Under the pieces are notes generated by a model. The model was not told the DNA's origin. It was given only the letters and a program-made list of their open reading frames with translations, and did not search any database. From Anabaena azotica FACHB-119 (GTDB taxonomy: Bacteria > Cyanobacteriota > Cyanobacteriia > Cyanobacteriales > Nostocaceae): DNA of 64,000 bases. Both the position numbers and the translations under genes were made by a program. Location of the stretch: positions 62,001 to 126,000 of the forward strand of contig NZ_JACJSG010000019.1 in NCBI RefSeq assembly GCF_014697625.1, in the 5' to 3' direction. This document shows positions 8,283 through 16,373 of this stretch, piece by piece; position 1 is the stretch's first letter, and each line of letters begins with the position of its first letter.

Positions 8283-9847
8283 AATTGCCAACCTACATTG
8301 ATGAGGTCGTTAATCCATTGAATGATTTGTTTGGGTGAATCTTTGCCGACTATGTGTTTGGCATCATTGCTGAGTTTTTGTTGATCATTAAAGTAAATAT
8401 TAAATAAGGCTAAGGCTAATCTGTCATCAATGCTGTCTTCATCTATATTTAAATCGATTGCATGACGTGCTTTGAGTTGGGCTAAGTCACTATAAATATG
8501 CGTCCAATTTGGTTGATATTTTTTATCTCTACCAGAACATTCCCATTTTTCGTAGGTGTTACCATTGCGGTCTTGATATTTTTTCAAAATATGTAAATAA
8601 TCCCAAGGACAAGTCCACTGAATGTATTGACCACTGTTAAATACAATTCGGATTGTTAGCCGATTTCTACCTAAGCTTTTTGAGCGTTTTTCTGCTTGTC
8701 TGCAATGTTGCAATACATCCCGTTGGGGAACGCTTCCCGCAACCCAGACAAAGCCAAGACTGAGAGTTATTGAATGTCCATGTTGTTTCCATCTGTCAGA
8801 TAAAGTCATCAACCACTCATAGGCGGTAAATGCTGGGATAGGATTTTTGGCGCGATCGCTGTAAATTATTCCTAGAAAATCGTCACCGCCTGCATAAATT
8901 ATTCGTCCATAAGAAAATGCCTCAATAAAGTTTTGTCCCCAATTTCGCATATCATGGCTAAATTGGCGGATTCCTTTATCACCTTGAGTTTCTGCGATGT
9001 CTTGCAAATATTTACCAACTCGATCGCCATCCCCCATAAACCAACCTGTCCACTGTCCTGATGTATCTTTGGTTGGTTTGCGCTGAATATCTCGAAATCC
9101 TTCATCAAGGCTTGTCATCCCAAAACGTTGGGCAATTTTTGGCCATGTCACCAAGCGTTTGGTTAATTCTGGTATGCTGAGTTTTTCATTGGGGGCAATA
9201 AATTTACCTTCAACTTCTGATGTAGTGGTGCTTTCTGTTGTGGTTGCTAGTAGGGTATAAAAGTTTTCAATCTGTTTTTTTTCTTGATTGTAGTCAATAT
9301 CTTTGGGATTACGCCTTTGTCCGCCAAGCCCTGGAAATACTATTGCATCTGTTCCACTAAGGCTGGAACTTTCTCCAATCCAGTTTACGGCTATCCAATT
9401 GCGTTCGAGTTTGCTGGTTTCTAATTCTTTCATTACTTCTGTGGGAGAATTCCCTTGCGCCCAAAATATCTCCCAGCTATGATTTGCCCATTTTTTCCAC
9501 TCTCGTTGCCATTCTTCGTAGGGGCCAAGCTGTCTTAAGTTGTCCTCTACCCATTCCCGACAATATTTCAAGACTTCTTTCCATGCGGATAGGAGGGTTT
9601 CTTCACTGAGTTGTTGGGGGAAGTCGCCTTTAATAAGGATACGGTTAGGCATCCCTTGTTCCAGGTTTGGTAGTCCAGGGGAAATAACTTCCGCGCCTGG
9701 ATAAGCATTGGCTGCGTCTACTATCTTTTTACTCAAGTAGGAAAGTATCTCAGATGCACCATACAAGTCTCTGAGTTTACGCGATTTTTCAATAAATCCC
9801 TGTACGGGTGCGAAGGTAATGGCGGTATATATTGCTTTATCTTCCAT
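8267..9847 (-). CDS. cmr2: Cmr2/Cas10, cyclase subunit without HD nuclease domain
   Basis: 526 aa from ATG 9847 (a TTG at 9871 would add 8 residues). It opens directly with the Cmr2 palm-type sequence AIYTAITFAPVQGFIEKSRK, so the N-terminal HD (ssDNase) domain of long Cas10 proteins is absent. Using the 534-residue numbering, the first palm metal motif is GDGDRVGKYL (280-289) and the cyclase motif GGDD is intact at 328-331. The protein should therefore make cyclic oligoadenylates on target RNA binding but not cut DNA through an HD site. It is the first gene of the cmr operon and diverges from the CRISPR array across a 546-bp region. Confidence 0.9.
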   Translation of the reverse strand: MEDKAIYTAITFAPVQGFIEKSRKLRDLYGASEILSYLSKKIVDAANAYPGAEVISPGLPNLEQGMPNRILIKGDFPQQLSEETLLSAWKEVLKYCREWVEDNLRQLGPYEEWQREWKKWANHSWEIFWAQGNSPTEVMKELETSKLERNWIAVNWIGESSSLSGTDAIVFPGLGGQRRNPKDIDYNQEKKQIENFYTLLATTTESTTTSEVEGKFIAPNEKLSIPELTKRLVTWPKIAQRFGMTSLDEGFRDIQRKPTKDTSGQWTGWFMGDGDRVGKYLQDIAETQGDKGIRQFSHDMRNWGQNFIEAFSYGRIIYAGGDDFLGIIYSDRAKNPIPAFTAYEWLMTLSDRWKQHGHSITLSLGFVWVAGSVPQRDVLQHCRQAEKRSKSLGRNRLTIRIVFNSGQYIQWTCPWDYLHILKKYQDRNGNTYEKWECSGRDKKYQPNWTHIYSDLAQLKARHAIDLNIDEDSIDDRLALALFNIYFNDQQKLSNDAKHIVGKDSPKQIIQWINDLINVGWQLCTDI

Positions 9848-10393
9848 GCTTTTGGTTTGGCTAATACTCAATGTACTAGACTGGAACGATTGTATAATTA
9901 ATTGCTAAGGATGTATGCTGTAAAAATACTGTTTTATTTATTCCCTGTAATTGCTCTGGTTGACTGTGTTAAATGTAATGGTTGCATATGTGCCAAAATT
10001 TTCCCTCTGTTTTCATGCGAATGACGAGGGACTGCTGATTTTGCAATGTAGTCAACCAAAATCAGCACTAAGTCCCCTGGCGCATCCGTAGGTCTGGTAA
10101 GCTGTGATCAGCAAGTCACTATCTCGAACTTTAGCCACCCGCTTGCGTCAACCACTAGCTGTTTTTTTGAAGCAACCAAAATTTGAGGCTGTAACCTTTA
10201 CCACGACTGCTTTTGAGCGATTTCACCTAAAAGTGAGGTTGGCGCAAAGCTTGTAATGCTTACTCTGTAAGCTTTTGGGGAATATTTACTCAACCACGAA
10301 CTTGACAAGCAATGTCCCAAACGGTAGTTTTAAGAGAGGTTGACGCAAGTGGGTCTTTTAAGTCTTATTTTGTAAGGCTTTCAGATACCAGCA
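9848..10393. promoter_or_regulatory. Divergent intergenic region: CRISPR leader and cmr operon upstream region
   Basis: No gene is visible. The region separates cmr2 (leftward) from the first CRISPR repeat (rightward) and must contain the array leader. A 17-bp sequence, GGTTGACGCAAGTGGGT, lies at 10338-10354 on the plus strand. A 16/17 match lies inverted at 10137-10153, and a shorter relative (GGTTGGCGCAAAG) at 10237-10249. The spacing of about 100 bp suggests operator-like sites; which protein binds is unknown. Confidence 0.6.
10028..10076. other. Long stem-loop upstream of cmr2
   Basis: GCTGATTTTG (10034-10043) pairs perfectly with CAAAATCAGC (10057-10066), extended by GGGACT (10028-10033) pairing with AGTCCC (10071-10076) across a 4-nt bulge. 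Either a structured 5-prime UTR of the cmr transcript or a terminator-like element; no U-run follows on either strand. Confidence 0.55.
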
Positions 10394-12907
10394 GTCTCTA
10401 ATAACAATTAGGAGACGAATTAATGGAAACAACTAAAGTGCCGATTAACCCCTGCCCTGAAGCGTCTCTAATAACAATTAGGAGACGAATTAATGGAAAC
10501 ATTAAGAGCGTTGACCCTTGCCAAAGGAATACTGTCTCTAATAACAATTAGGAGACGAATTAATGGAAACTCCACAAACACCGGATGATTTTCAGATTAC
10601 GGAAGGTCTCTAATAACAATTAGGAGACGAATTAATGGAAACTTAAGGCTAATTCCTTACGGTGCTTGAATAAATGTCGTCTCTAATAACAATTAGGAGA
10701 CGAATTAATGGAAACGCCATTAAAATGATGACTTGTACCATTTGGAAAGTCTCTAATAACAATTAGGAGACGAATTAATGGAAACTTTCTAAGAATCCTT
10801 GTCCACCGTCTTTCTTAGAAGTCTCTAATAACAATTAGGAGACGAATTAATGGAAACTCTAAATTCTTGAGATTTATTTTTAAAGGGCAATCCGTCTCTA
10901 ATAACAATTAGGAGACGAATTAATGGAAACGGCGCGGTAACACCTGGAACTGGAACTTTCACAACGTCTCTAATAACAATTAGGAGACGAATTAATGGAA
11001 ACACAGAATAAGAATTAATCAGGTCGCCCAAGTCAAGTCTCTAATAACAATTAGGAGACGAATTAATGGAAACACGATATCGCAGAACTGCGCCATTAAG
11101 CCATGACGTAGTCTCTAATAACAATTAGGAGACGAATTAATGGAAACCAACCCCTACTTTCAATATTACGCCTAGAGCCAGGTCTCTAATAACAATTAGG
11201 AGACGAATTAATGGAAACCCTTTTGATAAAATGCCAATACCAATTGATTCAGGTCTCTAATAACAATTAGGAGACGAATTAATGGAAACACGCAAGGTTT
11301 CTTGCCCTTGCCGTGTATCTGGTCAAGTCTCTAATAACAATTAGGAGACGAATTAATGGAAACAAACCAATGCCCAGCGCTAGGCATAAGCGTCAATGTC
11401 TCTAATAACAATTAGGAGACGAATTAATGGAAACTTAATGGGCTGATTACAGAGCAGCAAGTAACTGTCTCTAATAACAATTAGGAGACGAATTAATGGA
11501 AACGCGCATATTCTAAGACTTGATACTTGTTATACTGTCTCTAATAACAATTAGGAGACGAATTAATGGAAACCTTATACTTGGCGATCGCATCTACTTT
11601 AGCTATGGGTCTCTAATAACAATTAGGAGACGAATTAATGGAAACGGTATCGTACCACTGCGAAGATGAGTAATAGAAATGTCTCTAATAACAATTAGGA
11701 GACGAATTAATGGAAACTGCAAGTCTGAACAGAATCACAGACTTCTCTAAAGGTCTCTAATAACAATTAGGAGACGAATTAATGGAAACCAAGTACCTCC
11801 TTCGCAACAACAGGAATTTTAGTCTCTAATAACAATTAGGAGACGAATTAATGGAAACTTTCTTTTTCCTAGCAGTCGCGCATTCAGTATATGTCTCTAA
11901 TAACAATTAGGAGACGAATTAATGGAAACTGGTATGGAATTGAGGGGCGAGGCGGGGTCGAGTCTCTAATAACAATTAGGAGACGAATTAATGGAAACTT
12001 GAGAAGAAGGATCAAGTATGGATTCGTAAACGTCTCTAATAACAATTAGGAGACGAATTAATGGAAACTTGAATAATCCCCGCATTAGCAGAAATATCTA
12101 AAGTCTCTAATAACAATTAGGAGACGAATTAATGGAAACAATACCCCAAGCAGTCAAGTCAGGGATTTCAGTCTCTAATAACAATTAGGAGACGAATTAA
12201 TGGAAACTTCAAAATATCTCAATAATCAATTATATTGATTACGTCTCTAATAACAATTAGGAGACGAATTAATGGAAACTCGTTTATCGAATTAATGGGC
12301 AAGACTCATCAAGGGTCTCTAATAACAATTAGGAGACGAATTAATGGAAACCACTCATGATCATCATTAATCCAGGGGGGATTGAGTCTCTAATAACAAT
12401 TAGGAGACGAATTAATGGAAACTCCTAATGCTAAATTAGCTTGATAAACTCCATTAGGTCTCTAATAACAATTAGGAGACGAATTAATGGAAACGGTGAC
12501 GCGGGTGGAGGCGATCGCAACTCAGATGGGTCTCTAATAACAATTAGGAGACGAATTAATGGAAACGCCAATATATACAAGCAGTGTTTAAATTCGTCGG
12601 TCTCTAATAACAATTAGGAGACGAATTAATGGAAACGAGACACCTGGGATACTAATGGTGGGAATACCTATGTCTCTAATAACAATTAGGAGACGAATTA
12701 ATGGAAACACTGACTGGTACACCAATTAAAAACGGTAGACCAGTCTCTAATAACAATTAGGAGACGAATTAATGGAAACCACAAAAATAAACCTAAAATT
12801 GTAGGCACACCAAAGTCTCTAATAACAATTAGGAGACGAATTAATGGAAACTCAGCTTCCTTAACTAGCATCTGCCAGACTTCATCACGTCTCTAATAAC
12901 AATAAGG
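10394..12907 (+). CRISPR. CRISPR array: 35 full 37-bp repeats plus a truncated terminal repeat, 35 spacers
   Basis: The 37-bp repeat starts GTCTCTAATAAC and ends AATTAATGGAAAC. I read all 35 full copies as identical. GTCTC and GAGAC with TAAT/ATTA form a hairpin in each repeat. Spacers are 31-37 bp. The last copy (12889-12907) matches only the first ~15 nt plus AGG before diverging, marking the leader-distal end, so transcription is rightward. The 3-prime end GGAAAC gives a type III-like 8-nt crRNA tag (AATGGAAAC region). No cas6, cas1 or cas2 gene is in the window, so processing and adaptation must be supplied elsewhere. Two spacers contain the host HIP1 octamer. Confidence 0.98.
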
Positions 12908-12920
12908 TCTGTTAACTGAC

Positions 12921-13096
12921 ATCTTGCATCTTCTCAATAAGCTAGTGCCTCCCTGCACTGCCCACCCTACGAAATCATAAGTTTTCCTTACGTTCCTCAC
13001 TGCGCGGAGGAGAAGTGTCGGCGATGCACTCCCCACCCTACGAAATAATAAGTTTTCCAGCCTGTTATTTTGTCAATAAGAGAATGGTGCAAGGTA
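12921..13096. repeat. Dispersed element(s), family ATCTTGCACC, just beyond the CRISPR array
   Basis: Inverted ends ATCTTGCATCTTCTC (left) and GAGAATGGTGCAAGGT (right) bound two copies of the CCCACCCTACGAAAT core, so this looks like a composite of two related elements. A further GGGCAAGATGCCCACCCC palindrome follows at about 13126-13146. The element begins 14 bp after the broken terminal CRISPR repeat. No gene is seen in 12908-13204. Confidence 0.6.
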
Positions 13097-13204
13097 CAGC
13101 ACATTTCATCTGAGTGAGGTACACAAGGGCGGGCAAGATGCCCACCCCACAAGAATTTTATAATTTATATCTGTACCTCATTTAGCTGCAACTTGCTGTA
13201 TAAG

Positions 13205-13627
13205 TTATCTCCCCCCACTTCCCACTACTCTCAACGCGGCGATAATCTCACTATTTGCTTCTGGAAATGTAAACTGGTCTAGTTCATCTAAATTTACCCA
13301 GCGAACTTCGGCACATTCTAGAGGTTGAGGAATACCTTGAAGCCAGCGACAATGATGTACTGTCAAGGTGACGCGCAGGTGGGTATAGGTGTGGTCGATA
13401 GTGATGAGACGTTCACCCACTTCAATTAATATCCCTAGTTCTTCCTCAATTTCTCTTTGAATACACTCTTCTACGGTTTCCCCTGGTTCAATTTTACCGC
13501 CCGGAAATTCCCACAAGCCGCCCATCACACCCTCTGGACGACGACGGTCAATTAATATTTGCTGCTGGTCGTTCCAAATTACAGCAACGCCGATAATTTT
13601 GTGTGGTGGAGTGGTAATTGTGTTCAT
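13205..13627 (-). CDS. mutT: MutT-type NUDIX hydrolase (8-oxo-dGTP diphosphatase)
   Basis: 140 aa, normal length for MutT. The Nudix box GX5EX7REUXEEXGU is complete at residues 44-66 (GKIEPGE, then REIEEELGI). The N-terminus VAVIWNDQQQILIDRRRPEG and the GGLWEFPGGK segment match 8-oxo-dGTPases that sanitise oxidised guanine nucleotides. The upstream side holds a polypurine tract, and a strong terminator stands between it and the DUF760 gene, so it is probably transcribed alone. Confidence 0.9.
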   Translation of the reverse strand: MNTITTPPHKIIGVAVIWNDQQQILIDRRRPEGVMGGLWEFPGGKIEPGETVEECIQREIEEELGILIEVGERLITIDHTYTHLRVTLTVHHCRWLQGIPQPLECAEVRWVNLDELDQFTFPEANSEIIAALRVVGSGGR

Positions 13628-13643
13628 GGTGTTTTGCGATCGG

Positions 13644-13722
13644 GAGAGGGGAAGGGGGAAGGGGAAAAGGGAAAGGGGGAAGGGGAAAGGGGGAAAGGGG
13701 AAAGGGGAAAGGGAAGAATTTA
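13644..13722 (+). repeat. Polypurine (G/A) tract
   Basis: About 80 bp made almost wholly of GGGGAAA-type units, immediately upstream of mutT on its non-template side. A similar G/A tract occurs at 32545-32570 and 44355-44400. Confidence 0.8.
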
Positions 13723-13763
13723 TTGCTTTTGCCCTTCCTATGGACTAATGACTAATGACCAAT

Positions 13764-13807
13764 AGCAAAACTCGGCAGACCTGCTAAATATCTACCGAGT
13801 TTTTGCT
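13764..13807. terminator. Rho-independent terminator downstream of the DUF760 gene
   Basis: AGCAAAACTCGG (13764-13775) pairs with CCGAGTTTTTGCT (13795-13807) around a 19-nt loop; T-runs on both sides would allow use in both directions. It follows the minus-strand DUF760 gene. Confidence 0.8.
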
Positions 13808-13896
13808 TTTAAAAATATAACTTAATTGTTTACATATTTTGTATGTAGTAAGGACTTTAGTCCTCTAGATATCAGCACTAAAGTGCTTACTACATA

Positions 13897-14349
13897 CTAT
13901 TCAGCTTCGTTTTGGTTACTGTCGCTTCCTTGTAAGACTGTTTCAAAGTTCATTCTCTGTTCGGCGTTACGCAAGAAGTAGCCGCTAATCATGGCTGAAG
14001 CCAGCAAGCGTCCCAGGTTTTCCCGGCTGGTGGTGATGGTAACACCAAAATGTTCTGGAGGTAAGTTACCCAATAATCCAATGATATTGCGTTCCATTAC
14101 CTGAAAAACTTCTGGTGATGTGGGTTTAGAAAGTTGGGTAACTGTCTCTGGACTTAATGATTTAACATACTGCCACAGCAAATTACTTGTTTCTGAATCG
14201 CTATTAAAAAATTCTGACACTCGGTTAGATTGGTTACTCACTTTTTCCTCCTGCAATAACACTGCTGGCTGTGATGATAGTGACTTTAAATATATGACTG
14301 TGTATTTGTCTATTATTGAACTTGTTACACCATTTGGTGTTCCTGTCAA
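13897..14349 (-). CDS. DUF760 family protein
   Basis: 150 aa. The central region (ETSNLLWQYVKSLSPETVTQ and the later LPPEHFGVTITTSRENLG with LLASAMISGYFLRNAEQR) resembles the DUF760 family, conserved in cyanobacteria and plastids. No catalytic motif or signal peptide is visible. It sits downstream of sigD on the same strand with a ~110-bp gap and is closed by the terminator at 13764. Function unknown. Confidence 0.7.
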   Translation of the reverse strand: MTGTPNGVTSSIIDKYTVIYLKSLSSQPAVLLQEEKVSNQSNRVSEFFNSDSETSNLLWQYVKSLSPETVTQLSKPTSPEVFQVMERNIIGLLGNLPPEHFGVTITTSRENLGRLLASAMISGYFLRNAEQRMNFETVLQGSDSNQNEAE

Positions 14350-14459
14350 TTAATGTAACAAACTTATTCACATATCAAAGTGGGTGTAACCGAACCATCA
14401 TCAGGGGATTTTCTCACCTTTTGGTCATTTGTCGTTGGTTATTAGCCACTGACAATTGA

Positions 14460-15458
14460 CTAACTTGCCAAGTATTCGTCCATATTAGCTTTAGACTTGC
14501 GTAGTTTGGTGAGGGCTTCTCGTTCGATTTGTCTAACTCGTTCACGGCTGATGTTGAGTATTTCGCCAATTCTTGCTAGAGTCAAAGCTTGTCCATCGAC
14601 TAAGCCAAAGCGCAGTGTGATTACTTCTTTCTGTTGGGGTGTTAATTGCTCCATCAGGACTTCTAGGTCGTTGGATAGGGAAGATTGCATGACAAATTCT
14701 TCGGGGGAAGCGCCTGGATCTTCGAGCATTTCGCCTAGTTCGGTGTCGTAATTGTCTCCTAAGCGTAAGTCAAGAGATAAGGGGAGACGGGCTTTTTCTA
14801 AGTATTCTCTGACTTGTTTGGGTGTGAGTTCTAATTCTTGCGCTAATTCACCAGCTGTAGGCGCACGCCCCAATCTTTGGGATAGTTGACGCTGGGCTTT
14901 TTTGATTTTATTTAGTTTTTCGGTAATATGAATGGGTAGGCGGATGGTACGTGCTTTTTCGGCGATCGCACGAGTGATGGCTTGCCGAATCCACCAATAG
15001 GCATAGGTGGAAAATCTATACCCTTTGGTAGGGTCAAATTTCTCTACGCCCCGTTGCATCCCAATACTGCCTTCTTGGATGAGATCCAATAAATCAACGT
15101 TACGTTTAATATATTTTTTGGCAACGGAAACTACAAGCCGCAAGTTGGCTTCTACCATTTTACGTTTAGCAATTTCACCTTCGGCGATCGCTTCATTCAA
15201 TTCTGCTGAATCTATATTCGCCGCTTTTGCCCACTCTTCTAAGCTTGGTTCGCGCCCCAATTGGGTTGCCAAACCCTCGCGTACTTCCTGCAATGTCGTT
15301 GAACGCTGTACCTGTTTCCCATATCGAATCTCTTCTTCATGGGTTAAAAGTGGTACACGTCCGATCTCACGCAGGTATGTCCGCACGAGGTCTGTGGCTG
15401 TTGGAGCGGTCTTCATGGCGCTACTCTTTGGTGATGATGGTTCTGTTGGTAGGGTCAT
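14460..15458 (-). CDS. sigD: Group 2 sigma-70 factor, SigD-like
   Basis: 332 aa from ATG 15458; a TTG at 15485 would add 9 residues. Regions in order: 1.2 (DLVRTYLREIGRVPLLTHEE), 2 with the core-binding and -10 recognising sequences (NLRLVVSVAKKY, DLIQEGSIGMQRGVEKFD, STYAYWWIRQAITRAI), 3 (LPIHITEKLNKIKKAQR) and 4.2 with the helix-turn-helix (LARIGEILNISRERVRQIE). Lack of a long N-terminal 1.1 region makes it a non-essential group 2 factor. The neighbour order dps-carB-sigD is, from memory, that of sigD in Anabaena PCC 7120, which is why this symbol is used. Confidence 0.85.
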   Translation of the reverse strand: MTLPTEPSSPKSSAMKTAPTATDLVRTYLREIGRVPLLTHEEEIRYGKQVQRSTTLQEVREGLATQLGREPSLEEWAKAANIDSAELNEAIAEGEIAKRKMVEANLRLVVSVAKKYIKRNVDLLDLIQEGSIGMQRGVEKFDPTKGYRFSTYAYWWIRQAITRAIAEKARTIRLPIHITEKLNKIKKAQRQLSQRLGRAPTAGELAQELELTPKQVREYLEKARLPLSLDLRLGDNYDTELGEMLEDPGASPEEFVMQSSLSNDLEVLMEQLTPQQKEVITLRFGLVDGQALTLARIGEILNISRERVRQIEREALTKLRKSKANMDEYLAS

Positions 15459-16373
15459 TAACTGATAGATGCTCTTTGCCTTCAATACCCAATTAGTTGG
15501 GATGTTTCATGATTTAGGAGTTATACACCCGATAATCTCGGCTGTTATAGGAGTTTAAATAGGCCTTTATTTGCTAGACCTTACAGCGATTCCCTATTCT
15601 GCACAACTATCCTTAGTTAGATAAAAGGTGCTTAACTTAACATTTTTGGTTTACTTGTTACATTAATAATTGTAACATTTATGAGAAGAAATAATTTAAT
15701 TTATGTTCAAAAATTTCCATATAGTGTTCATCAGCAATCTTTGATACAAAAAAGTCAATATTTAACTATTATTTTTATCCTTCACCTAGCAAGTCTTTGA
15801 CAATAAGACTTGTTTATGAGAAAACTTTGGCAATAACTATTGCCACTAAGAACGCTCTATAAGGTTTTTCTAAAATTGGTAGAATGCTCTGAGTTTGGAT
15901 ATGAGGCTGATCTAGCTGACAGTAAAAACGGTTGTGCTGGTAATATTACTCACCAAAGGGATATTTGATGAGCTTTCCCGCAGAAAATCACTATTTCCTT
16001 ATACTTGTTAAAATATCTCAATAAAAACAATATTTATTTTTCCATAATAATTACTTAATTTTTTTTGTAAATACTGCTTAATGTAGATTTCAGGAAATGG
16101 GAGTGGGGAGTGGGGGGAGATGGAGGAGTCTGACAGGTGCAGGTTTTTTATTGGTGTTCCAAAAACCTTGGTTTGGGGTGTAAGGGTGTAAGGGTGTAGG
16201 GGTGTAGGGGTGGATGAAACAATGATTTTCTCGTTAGTTTTAGAGTCCTTACTCACTGCTAGATTAAAAACCTACACTTGTGAGGATGGGGGAGTGGGGG
16301 AGCAGGGGAGAAAATATTTATTTCTCAATCCCCAGTTCTCAGTCCCCAATCCCCAGTCCCCAGTCCCTAGCCT
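15459..16373. other. Intergenic region between carB and sigD
   Basis: 915 bp with no convincing gene. The part next to sigD (15490-15960) is AT-rich and likely contains its promoter. At 16090-16130 and 16285-16310 there are G-rich STRRs, and at 16325-16372 a tandem series of CCCCAGT/CCCCAAT heptamers that runs up to the carB stop. Confidence 0.6.
16168..16212 (+). repeat. GGGTGTA heptamer microsatellite
   Basis: Tandem GGGTGTAA / GGGGTGTA units (about six copies). The same motif forms larger arrays at 34868-35110 and appears at 47900, 48015-48090 and 53545-53595. Confidence 0.85.

Noticed and set aside
10825..12613. Open frames inside the CRISPR array
   Set aside because: They translate repeats and spacers only (recurring FPLIRLLIVIRD).
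16008..16256. 82-codon minus-strand frame
   Set aside because: Composed largely of translated heptamer repeats, with no coding signal.
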